Shown piece by piece: positions 9,398 through 16,166 of a DNA stretch of 64,000 nt. The notes beneath the pieces were generated by a model. The model ran no database searches. It was not told the origin of the DNA and saw only the letters and a program-made list of their open reading frames with translations. This DNA comes from Lewinellaceae bacterium (GTDB lineage Bacteria; Bacteroidota; Bacteroidia; Chitinophagales; Saprospiraceae): the NCBI GenBank assembly GCA_020636355.1, contig JACJYB010000003.1, forward strand, positions 310,001-374,000, read 5' to 3'. A program made the translations under genes and the position numbers. Every line of letters starts with the position of its first letter. Positions within the stretch are counted from its first letter, which is position 1.

Positions 9398-9859
9398 ATG
9401 GGTTTATTTTCATTTCTGAAAAATGCAGGAGCAAAGATCTTTGGAGGATCCAGTGCACCGAAATACGACAAAGTGGAAGCTTTGAAAAAAGCGGTTACCG
9501 ATCTGGGATTTTCGGTCAATGACTTCGACCTGGATGTCGATGACGACACCGTTACCGTATACGGCACTGTCCCTACCCAGGCGGAACGGGAGAAGATTAT
9601 CCTTGCCCTCGGGAACGTCGATGGCATCGCCACAGTCGATGACCGGATCTCGGTTGTTCCTCCGGAGCCGGAGGCAGTTCCTGAACCGGAAGCTCAATTT
9701 TATACCGTTCAGAAAGGCGACTCCCTTTCAAAAATTGCCAAAGCATATTATGGCGATCCGATGAAATACCCGGTTATTTTTGAGGCCAATAAGCCAATGC
9801 TAAAGGATCCAAACCTGATCTATCCGGGACAAATGTTGCGTATCCCGCCTTTAGACTAA
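9398..9859 (+). CDS. kbp: BON and LysM domain protein, Kbp/YgaU-like
   Basis: A 153-residue protein with the same layout and length as E. coli Kbp (YgaU), a small potassium-binding protein. The N-terminus MGLFSFLKNAGAKIFG resembles the YgaU start. A BON domain follows at about 30-85 (DDDTVTVYGTV, then AEREKIILALGNVDGIATVDDRI) and a LysM domain at about 98-150 (YTVQKGDSLSKIAKAYYG, then IYPGQMLRIP). No signal peptide is seen, consistent with a cytosolic protein. The frame is open from 9335, but the ATG at 9398 matches the family start. A strong terminator follows, so it is probably monocistronic. Confidence 0.85.
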   Translation: MGLFSFLKNAGAKIFGGSSAPKYDKVEALKKAVTDLGFSVNDFDLDVDDDTVTVYGTVPTQAEREKIILALGNVDGIATVDDRISVVPPEPEAVPEPEAQFYTVQKGDSLSKIAKAYYGDPMKYPVIFEANKPMLKDPNLIYPGQMLRIPPLD

Positions 9860-9884
9860 ACAGAAATCAAAACGTATAAAACGT

Positions 9885-9917
9885 AAAAAGCCGGATTCTC
9901 ACAGATCCGGCTTTTTT
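9885..9917 (+). terminator. Intrinsic terminator after kbp
   Basis: AGCCGGAT (9889-9896) pairs perfectly with ATCCGGCT (9905-9912) over an 8-nt loop, flanked by A5 on the left and T6 on the right. It can work in both directions and lies 25 bp past the kbp stop. Confidence 0.88.
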
Positions 9918-9939
9918 GTTTAACCCAAATCATGCAATA

Positions 9940-10061
9940 GAATTCGTAGCGAGGCGCATTTATGCGATAGGAGCAAGGACTTCGCTAAGGAGGCATAGCG
10001 AGCTATGGCGACGAGGTGAAGTGCTTGATACTGAAACAGAAATGTGCCGTAGCAGAATACT
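9940..10061. repeat. Long imperfect inverted repeat, possible dispersed intergenic element
   Basis: Two arms of about 60 nt are imperfect reverse complements around a centre at 10000-10001. The core CATAGC-GA-GCTATG (9994-10007) is perfect, and over the inner 49 aligned positions about 31 match without gaps. Shared blocks include GGCNCATT and CAAGNACTTC. The element sits in a 376-bp stretch (9860-10235) with no convincing gene; a 67-codon frame across it is an accident of the repeat. The size and structure suggest a transcribed hairpin or a non-autonomous dispersed repeat. No second copy was noticed in this window. Confidence 0.55.
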
Positions 10062-10235
10062 TTTCAAGCCCATATATCAGAACAAATTTGAAATTTTTAG
10101 CCATCAAAATCAGCAGTGAAGAGCGCATTAAATGCTTTCGGCACATCTCTAATGCAATGCATTAAGAACATTCTGGTTCACAGTCACTTGAATGCCAGGT
10201 ATGTCCTAAATATGGGTCTATTGCATGAAATGGGT

Positions 10236-11204
10236 TTAGGCAACTCTGTTTATGTCCTCATTCGCCAGGAAATGTCCGATATTTTCGGCCGAAATGGAGA
10301 TGAGCCGCATGCGCGCTTGTTTGCTGGTCCAAGCCATATGCGGTGTTACCCAACAATTTGGTAATGAATAAAAAGGATGATCCGCCGGAGGGGGCTCCTG
10401 ATTCAATACATCCAAAATAGCCCCCTGGATCAGCTTATTGCTCAATGCGTAAGCCAGTGCATCTTCATCGACTAACCCACCCCTTCCCGTATTGATTAAC
10501 AAGGCGTGGCTTTGCATTTTGCTTAAACTATCAGCATTAATGAACTGATGGGTCTGATCGGTCAGGGGTACATGCAACGAAATTACATCACTCGTTTTTA
10601 ATAATTCTTCCACGCTCACCATGCGCATCCAGGGTTGTCCATCCCGCTCAGGATGCTTATGATAAGCAACTACGTTCATGCCCAACCCATATGCCTTGCG
10701 GCCAACCGATGCTCCTATCTTACCAAATCCGACGACTCCCATCGTTTTGCCTGCAATCTCCTGACCGGCATGCAGGGTGTACGAAAAATCCGGGCACCTT
10801 GACCAGCCCCCCTGACGAACGTCCATGGCATGACTTTCGATACGTGTTTGCCAGGCAAGCATTGCAGCAATAACGTATTGAGCAACCGATTCGGCTCCAT
10901 AACCCACGGCATTGTAGACCTTGATCCCCCGGCTTCTGCATGCTTCAAGGTCCACATTATTGTACCCGGTCGCCAGAACGATGATACCCTGCAAGTTTTC
11001 CAGGCTTTCAAGCTTTTTACGGTCCAGTACAAATTTATTTAGCAGGACCAGGTTGGCGTGCTTCGCTCTATCCAGCCAATTGGATTCATCCGACCGGTCG
11101 TAAACATCCAGTCTGCCGTATCGCTCAATTGGCTCCCAACTGATATCTCCCGGATTATTGGTGTATCCATCCAATACGACCATCGACAAATTGCTTCCCT
11201 GCAT
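10236..11204 (-). CDS. D-2-hydroxyacid dehydrogenase (glycerate dehydrogenase-like)
   Basis: A 322-residue NAD(P)-dependent D-2-hydroxyacid dehydrogenase. The Rossmann motif VVGFGKIG is at about 157-164, and the catalytic triad is Arg241 (NTGRGG), Glu270 (LNQEPP) and His289 (VTPHMAW). The opening VVLDGYTNNPGDISW and the VTPHMAWTSKQAR tail resemble glycerate dehydrogenase/hydroxypyruvate reductase (HprA), so hydroxypyruvate or glyoxylate is the likely substrate. An alternative ATG seven codons in (11183) fits the family start equally well. The gene is divergent from the DUF547 gene, with no operon partner. Confidence 0.87.
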   Translation of the reverse strand: MQGSNLSMVVLDGYTNNPGDISWEPIERYGRLDVYDRSDESNWLDRAKHANLVLLNKFVLDRKKLESLENLQGIIVLATGYNNVDLEACRSRGIKVYNAVGYGAESVAQYVIAAMLAWQTRIESHAMDVRQGGWSRCPDFSYTLHAGQEIAGKTMGVVGFGKIGASVGRKAYGLGMNVVAYHKHPERDGQPWMRMVSVEELLKTSDVISLHVPLTDQTHQFINADSLSKMQSHALLINTGRGGLVDEDALAYALSNKLIQGAILDVLNQEPPPADHPFYSLPNCWVTPHMAWTSKQARMRLISISAENIGHFLANEDINRVA

Positions 11205-11324
11205 GATCTGGTTTTGTCACTCAAAATACCAAAACCGCTGTAATATTGGTTTCTTGCCCTTGCTGATGAAACATATGGTCGCTTCAGACGTTCTTCATCA
11301 TGAATTATACAAAATGGTTTAGCT

Positions 11325-12038
11325 ATGTCCGGCAAACTCTTTATGACCTTATTGATCACCTTTTTTGCTCATCAGCAAAAGATCGCACCTGCACCGCCCG
11401 ACCATAGCTCCTGGACGCAACTCCTTGCAAAGTATGTCGATCCTCAGGGCCAGGTCAATTATCAGGGGCTAAAAATTGATCAGGCGAACCTGGATGCCTA
11501 TTTGCAATTGCTGGCCAGCAATCCGGTGCAGGAAGAATGGTCCCGGGCAGAAAAGCTCGCTTACTGGATCAACACGTACAACGCCTACACCATCAAGTTG
11601 ATCCTGAATCATTATCCGGTAAAATCCATCATGGATATCGAAGGCGGGAAAGCATGGGATAAAGTGTGGATCAAACTGGGAAATAAATCCTATTCGCTGA
11701 ACCAAATTGAAAACGAGATCATTCGTCCCCAATTCAATGAACCGCGAATCCACTTTGCGGTAAATTGTGCGGCGAAGTCCTGCCCTCCCCTGCTGAATGA
11801 AGCCTGGATGCCCGGCACACTCGAATCGCAGCTGGAACAGCGAACTAAAGCTTTTATCAATAATTCCGCTTACAATACCATAAAGCCGGCGAGTGTCCAG
11901 GTCTCCAAGCTATTTGAATGGTATCAGCAAGACTTCGGCAACACCATCACCTATCTGAATAAGTTTTCCACCACAACGATCAAGTCAAACGCCTCGGTAA
12001 CCTACCGGGAATATGATTGGGCTTTGAATGGGCGATAG
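11325..12038 (+). CDS. Secreted DUF547-domain protein
   Basis: A 237-residue protein with a short hydrophobic N-terminus (LFMTLLITFFAHQ) that could be a signal peptide. The DUF547 hallmarks are present: YWINTYNAYTIKLIL at about 85-99, GKAWDK near 113, and HFAVNCAAKSCPPL near 150-163. This family is widespread in Bacteroidota and of unknown biochemical function; the conserved Cys and His near the FAVNCAAKSCP block suggest catalysis, but that is inference. It ends 48 bp before a convergent TonB-dependent receptor gene. Confidence 0.85.
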   Translation: MSGKLFMTLLITFFAHQQKIAPAPPDHSSWTQLLAKYVDPQGQVNYQGLKIDQANLDAYLQLLASNPVQEEWSRAEKLAYWINTYNAYTIKLILNHYPVKSIMDIEGGKAWDKVWIKLGNKSYSLNQIENEIIRPQFNEPRIHFAVNCAAKSCPPLLNEAWMPGTLESQLEQRTKAFINNSAYNTIKPASVQVSKLFEWYQQDFGNTITYLNKFSTTTIKSNASVTYREYDWALNGR

Positions 12039-12086
12039 CCGCTTGCCTCCTACACCAAATCTGGCCGAAGCACCGATTCGTCTAAG

Positions 12087-14336
12087 TTAAAATTTCCAAT
12101 CGGCACGAACCAGCAAATTTCGGGGAGCGTCCAACTGTCCAGGCCGCGATGCATACTCCGCATTAAATGCATTGCGCAAGATGAGGGAGACGGTTACCGG
12201 CCGGATATCGTAAGAAAGGCGTGCATCCCATACCTGAAAGCCTCCGTGGGTTTCCCGGAATGATTTTACGCCGGGTATCACCAACTCAAAGATGCTATCG
12301 ATGGCCTCCATTTTACTTAGGTACAACGTGCTGGTTCCAACCTTCAATCGATGGAAAGTCCATTGCCAGTCCATGGTAAACTGATTCTTGGATCGATATT
12401 TCAAAATGTTGTAGTCAACAGAAGAGCGTTGACTATCCAACTCCGTAAATTCCTGAAAACGCGGATCGATGTACGTATACCCGGCCAGAATGGACATGGG
12501 AATGCCCCATAATTTAGCTTCCCCGGCCAGGCTTATTTCAAATCCTTTAATATCCGTATTGCCGATATTTTGCGATTGGAACCCTCGGATAAAACCGGTA
12601 AATACAAACTCCATCATATCCTGGTATTGGCTCCAAAAGGCGGAAGCGTCCAGGAAGCCACGCCAACCGCCAACCTGGATGCCTTGTTTTATGCCAATTT
12701 CAGAACTCCAACCCGACTCACTTTTCAAGGTTGGATTTGGGGTGATCAGTGTTGTTCCAAATGAAGTCTGAATGAATTTCTCAGCAATTGACGGAAAGCG
12801 AAAACCTTGACCCCAAGATGCGCGCAGGAAGGTAAAATCCAAAAGTTGCCAATTAGCACCCACCCGCCAGACCGGTTTGTCCTGGATCTCTTTCCCCCCC
12901 GGGAAAGAATAATCCCCCAGTTGGCTAGGGCCTTTGAGTACAAAGTATTCATACCGCCATCCACCGGACAACGTCAGTCGGTCATCGATCTTTTTGGAAA
13001 ACTGGGCGTAAATACTGGCATTTTGCCCGACGAAGGTGCTGTCCCCGTATAATTCCGCATTTACCGTACTCCGGTTGTAAACCAACCCTCCGGTCACGTT
13101 TGCGTCCCAGTCCGGCAGGTCTTTGCTGTATTGATACTCTGTAAATATATTGACGGAAGCATTGGATTTACCGCCGGATACGTTGTTATCGATTCCCAGG
13201 ATCCGCCCCTGAATCCGGTGCCTTCCGCCCTTCTTGGCAAAGTAGGTAAACTGTGGATCGATGTAATATCGAAACCGTTTGGATTCCGACTCGGTGCCTT
13301 CGGTCGGTTGATAGGCGCCAGCTTCTGCATCTTTCCAGTAAAAAAAGCTGCTTGTCCTGCCTTTGTTAAGGTAAGCACCCAATGAAAGCGTAGCCCGGTC
13401 ACTGATCCGGTACCTGGTCTGAATTTCACCTCGTCCATAATGTCTTCCCGACCCTTGTGCAAAGCTGTTGCCATTAGTCAAAAAGCCTCCAAGAACCAGA
13501 TCAAGTTTGCCAATTTTTTCTTTGTGACTAAACTCAAGGTTCCAGGCATGGGGGGCCGAATCCCACCATTTTTTTGCCGGGTCCCGTGGTGCAAAATAAT
13601 GCGTGTAGTAAGCGCTGATCTTAGTCTCCGGTTCACTGCCCGGGTAAGTCGTTTGAAAATGAATGATGCCATTGAGTGCGCTTGAACCGTAGAGCGCCGA
13701 GGAAGCCCCTTTAACCACCTCGATTTGACCAAGTGTTTCCACCGGAATATCGTTCCAGTTGGGATAACCAGCATCGGTTTGCAGAGCAGGCATATCATTC
13801 AGCAAAAGCAATACCCTGCTTCCTGCGCCATAAGAAAACCCTGAACCACCGCGTATGTTGGCCTGATCACCGACAATGGTGACACCAGGGACTTTCCCCA
13901 AAAGCTCTTCCACAGAAGATGGGCTGTTGCGTTGAACCATATCCGGCTTGATCACATCCAGGCTGATGGTTGATTCGCTGAGCGGTCGAGCGTACCTGGA
14001 GGTAGTGACTACGGCGGTTTGCAATAGATTCTCAGCCAACACCATTTCAATGAGTACGTTTGTATCCCGGGTAAGGTCCAGATCCAGCTTCAAATTGTCA
14101 TAACCCACGTAGCGAACGTCAAACTGATAATGTCCGGTTTTCAGGTCCAGCTGGAAGCTCCCGTCTGCATCACTTAGGGTACCACCCCCTGAAAATTGGA
14201 TGGTTGCTGCTACCAATGGCTCCTGGGAATGACCATCCACGATCTTACCGGTAAGTTTGATGTCCTGGGCTTGTAATGCTAGAGCAGTATAGAGGACCAA
14301 ACAAAAAGTGAAACTCCAATTGCCAGGCTTTAACAT
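12087..14336 (-). CDS. TonB-dependent outer-membrane receptor with carboxypeptidase-like N-domain
   Basis: A 749-residue outer-membrane receptor. A signal peptide ends near ALALQAQD. A carboxypeptidase-regulatory-like domain follows at about 25-105 (GKIVDGHSQEPLVAATI, then FDVRYVGYD). The plug spans about 110-230 (SSVEELLGKVPGVTIVGDQANIRGG, VLLLLNDMP, IEVVKGASSALYGSSALNGIIHF), and the rest is beta-barrel ending in an aromatic residue (RADWKF). No SusD partner is adjacent, so this is not a standard polysaccharide-utilisation pair. The substrate is unknown and could be a siderophore, cobalamin or peptide. It is divergent from the T9SS cargo gene. Confidence 0.9.
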   Translation of the reverse strand: MLKPGNWSFTFCLVLYTALALQAQDIKLTGKIVDGHSQEPLVAATIQFSGGGTLSDADGSFQLDLKTGHYQFDVRYVGYDNLKLDLDLTRDTNVLIEMVLAENLLQTAVVTTSRYARPLSESTISLDVIKPDMVQRNSPSSVEELLGKVPGVTIVGDQANIRGGSGFSYGAGSRVLLLLNDMPALQTDAGYPNWNDIPVETLGQIEVVKGASSALYGSSALNGIIHFQTTYPGSEPETKISAYYTHYFAPRDPAKKWWDSAPHAWNLEFSHKEKIGKLDLVLGGFLTNGNSFAQGSGRHYGRGEIQTRYRISDRATLSLGAYLNKGRTSSFFYWKDAEAGAYQPTEGTESESKRFRYYIDPQFTYFAKKGGRHRIQGRILGIDNNVSGGKSNASVNIFTEYQYSKDLPDWDANVTGGLVYNRSTVNAELYGDSTFVGQNASIYAQFSKKIDDRLTLSGGWRYEYFVLKGPSQLGDYSFPGGKEIQDKPVWRVGANWQLLDFTFLRASWGQGFRFPSIAEKFIQTSFGTTLITPNPTLKSESGWSSEIGIKQGIQVGGWRGFLDASAFWSQYQDMMEFVFTGFIRGFQSQNIGNTDIKGFEISLAGEAKLWGIPMSILAGYTYIDPRFQEFTELDSQRSSVDYNILKYRSKNQFTMDWQWTFHRLKVGTSTLYLSKMEAIDSIFELVIPGVKSFRETHGGFQVWDARLSYDIRPVTVSLILRNAFNAEYASRPGQLDAPRNLLVRADWKF

Positions 14337-14396
14337 ACACAGCTCGATTTATTTCTCAAAAACCGGTTATATTTAAAGGAAATGTAAGAAATATTT

Positions 14397-15206
14397 ATGA
14401 AAGGATATTTACACCTCCTCGCAACAATGCTCCTGCTTTCTTTTCTCGCCCCGCTCAAGGCGCAGGTCTGCATACCGGATACCATGGCCCTCGATTCGGG
14501 ATCCATCATCGCCCCAAGACCCTATATTGAAGGGGACAGTACATCCGGAATCAAGAAGGCCGCTTGCCAGGGCGAGTCTTACGAGCTCGTTTTTACCATG
14601 TTCATTCCGGATGTTGTCGTTAACCAAGGTTTTCCACTGGCTCTGAACTATGCACAATTGAATCCGACGACTGCGGTGAAAGGGCTTCCTGCCGGTCTTA
14701 CCTACACCTGTAATCCTGAAGATTGTAAAATGTTAGCACTCCAATACGGTTGTGTGGTATTAAGCGGTACCATTGATGATACTGTGACCGTAGGTAGTTA
14801 TGATTTAACCATTGATCTGACTCTTGGCACTGTACTTGGCCCAATTGAAGCTCGAGTACCGGGACCATTGTTTCCGGGAGTCTATTCCATAGAGGTCCGT
14901 GAAACAGGTCAATGCGAAGAGGTATCCTCCATTGAGGTTGAACCTCAGGTAGTAAGCAAGTTTAAGCTCAAGTCCAATCCACTGACGCCATCTAGTACCC
15001 TGACCATTTTTGCAGATCAGGAATCCCGGACGACCATCACCATCTACGACCTGATGGGACGGGTGACTTCGCAGAGAAAGGTTCAGCTGGCCGCAGGAAT
15101 GAATGAGTTCCCTGTTTTCAATGAAACCTTGGCGGCAGGAACTTATTTTATTGCCGTTGGCGAAGGGAAACAGGTCGTCACTAAAAAGGTAATGGTTCTT
15201 CCTTAA
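14397..15206 (+). CDS. Secreted protein with T9SS type A C-terminal sorting domain
   Basis: A 269-residue protein. The signal peptide (LATMLLLSFLAPLKAQ) is followed by about 165 residues with several Cys and no domain I recognise. The C-terminal ~75 residues form a typical type IX secretion sorting domain: SNPLTPSSTLTIF, ITIYDLMGRVTSQR, AAGMNEFPV, LAAGTYFIAV and a terminal KKVMVLP. The protein should cross the outer membrane via T9SS and be attached or released. Its function is unknown. It is one of the clearest pieces of evidence that this organism has T9SS. Confidence 0.85.
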   Translation: MKGYLHLLATMLLLSFLAPLKAQVCIPDTMALDSGSIIAPRPYIEGDSTSGIKKAACQGESYELVFTMFIPDVVVNQGFPLALNYAQLNPTTAVKGLPAGLTYTCNPEDCKMLALQYGCVVLSGTIDDTVTVGSYDLTIDLTLGTVLGPIEARVPGPLFPGVYSIEVRETGQCEEVSSIEVEPQVVSKFKLKSNPLTPSSTLTIFADQESRTTITIYDLMGRVTSQRKVQLAAGMNEFPVFNETLAAGTYFIAVGEGKQVVTKKVMVLP

Positions 15207-15243
15207 TAAAAGCAAGAAGTACGGTACTGCATTGAAGCCAATT

Positions 15244-15263
15244 CCAAATAAGTCCCTATTTGG
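15244..15263. terminator. Possible bidirectional hairpin between convergent genes
   Basis: CCAAATA (15244-15250) and TATTTGG (15257-15263) form a perfect 7-bp stem with a 6-nt loop, in the 131-bp gap between the convergent T9SS cargo and TerB-like genes. There is no long T run and the stem is AT-rich, so it is a weak terminator candidate. Confidence 0.35.
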
Positions 15264-15337
15264 TATGGAAAGGCATTTGGATCAATAAATACCCAATAGA
15301 ATTATCGGTCAGAAGTGTGAATTACCGGTCTGCGGAC

Positions 15338-15829
15338 TTATTCTTCTTCGTCTTCAAAGTCTGCCGGTCGGGCAATTGGATGGATCATGGATAATTCCAG
15401 CCATTTTTCTTCATGTTTGGAAATGCTGAAGAAACTGAAAAAACCACCGGAAGATTTAGCTACTTGCTTGGCAAAAGAGCGAAAGCTTTTCCACAGATGA
15501 TACGCATAATGCGGTTCCACACGCTCAAAAGGCCGATTCAGGTGGGACAGGATCAGGCTGATGGCTTCACCGCGAGTTTGCGCATCCGAAGGCAGCGTAT
15601 TCAAGAAATGTGTGTAGCGTCCATCAAAATGCTTATCTACTTCCTGGTAATAATCAAATAAGACTTTGTCGGTCGCATAGGTTCTGATATGGGCAACTTT
15701 GCGTGCCCAATTCACCTCATTGAGATCTATCTTTCCATCAGCACCCGCAATAAGGATGGTGATTAAAGGAATGGCATCATACATTTCCTGGGCTTCGGCC
15801 TCCGTCAAATGTTCAAAAGCTTGGATCAT
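15338..15829 (-). CDS. TerB-like (tellurite-resistance/DjlA-type) domain protein, hypothetical
   Basis: A 163-residue protein. The segment ITILIAGADGKIDLNEVNWARKVAHIRTY at about 25-55 resembles the TerB/DjlA helical domain, which carries an acidic D-G-x-I-D-x-x-E motif. A basic Ser/Phe-rich stretch and an acidic tail (DFEDEEE) close the protein. The frame is open to a TTG at 15898, but a consensus promoter lies inside that extension with its predicted transcription start near 15846, so the ATG at 15829 is the better start. The gene stands alone, and its function is unknown. Confidence 0.6.
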   Translation of the reverse strand: MIQAFEHLTEAEAQEMYDAIPLITILIAGADGKIDLNEVNWARKVAHIRTYATDKVLFDYYQEVDKHFDGRYTHFLNTLPSDAQTRGEAISLILSHLNRPFERVEPHYAYHLWKSFRSFAKQVAKSSGGFFSFFSISKHEEKWLELSMIHPIARPADFEDEEE

Positions 15830-15852
15830 GTCGGCTTGCTTTAAAATCGCCG

Positions 15853-15882
15853 CAAATTTAATAAAATGCCTTGCTAATACAA
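15853..15882 (-). promoter_or_regulatory. Bacteroidota-type promoter of the TerB-like gene
   Basis: The minus strand reads TTG (15882-15880), a 19-nt spacer, then TAAATTTG (15860-15853), an exact match to TAnnTTTG. Transcription would start about 17 nt upstream of the ATG at 15829. It decides the choice of start codon for the downstream gene. Confidence 0.65.
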
Positions 15883-16166
15883 CCTCCACCGAAATCAATT
15901 ATCTCAAGATCCGGAAATCATGACCCCGGATCAAAATACGCAGCGGTCCCAGACAGATCTACCGGCAATCAGCCCTGCTTTCAGAAGAGGAAAAGCAATA
16001 AGTGCTGAGACAGGAGGGCTTACCGGCTCCATATTGCGGCAAAAACCAACCGACTACCCGCACGACCATAAACCCCGGATCCGCCATGTCTTACAGAAAA
16101 TGTAAGTGATTTTCATATAAGTCTTTTATTAATTTAAGACCTTCGTAGGCTAAACCGACCTGCAGT
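15883..16166. other. Intergenic region upstream of mutS, with imperfect inverted repeat
   Basis: The gap between the divergent TerB-like gene and mutS is 337 bp in total. It holds an imperfect inverted repeat around 15959-16032: AGCCCTGCTTTCAG against CTGAGACAGGAGGGCT, with partial extension through ACCGG on both sides. A 61-codon frame over it has no protein-like features. No clear mutS promoter could be picked out. Confidence 0.35.

Noticed and set aside
9916..10119. 67-codon plus-strand frame
   Set aside because: It lies across the long imperfect palindrome, has no family-like features and begins inside the kbp terminator; treated as a by-product of the repeat.
10116..10364. 82-codon plus-strand frame
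   Set aside because: Overlaps the 3' end of the hydroxyacid dehydrogenase gene in antisense and has no recognisable protein features.
15920..16105. 61-codon frame upstream of mutS
   Set aside because: Covers an imperfect inverted repeat; composition is not protein-like and no homolog is recognised.
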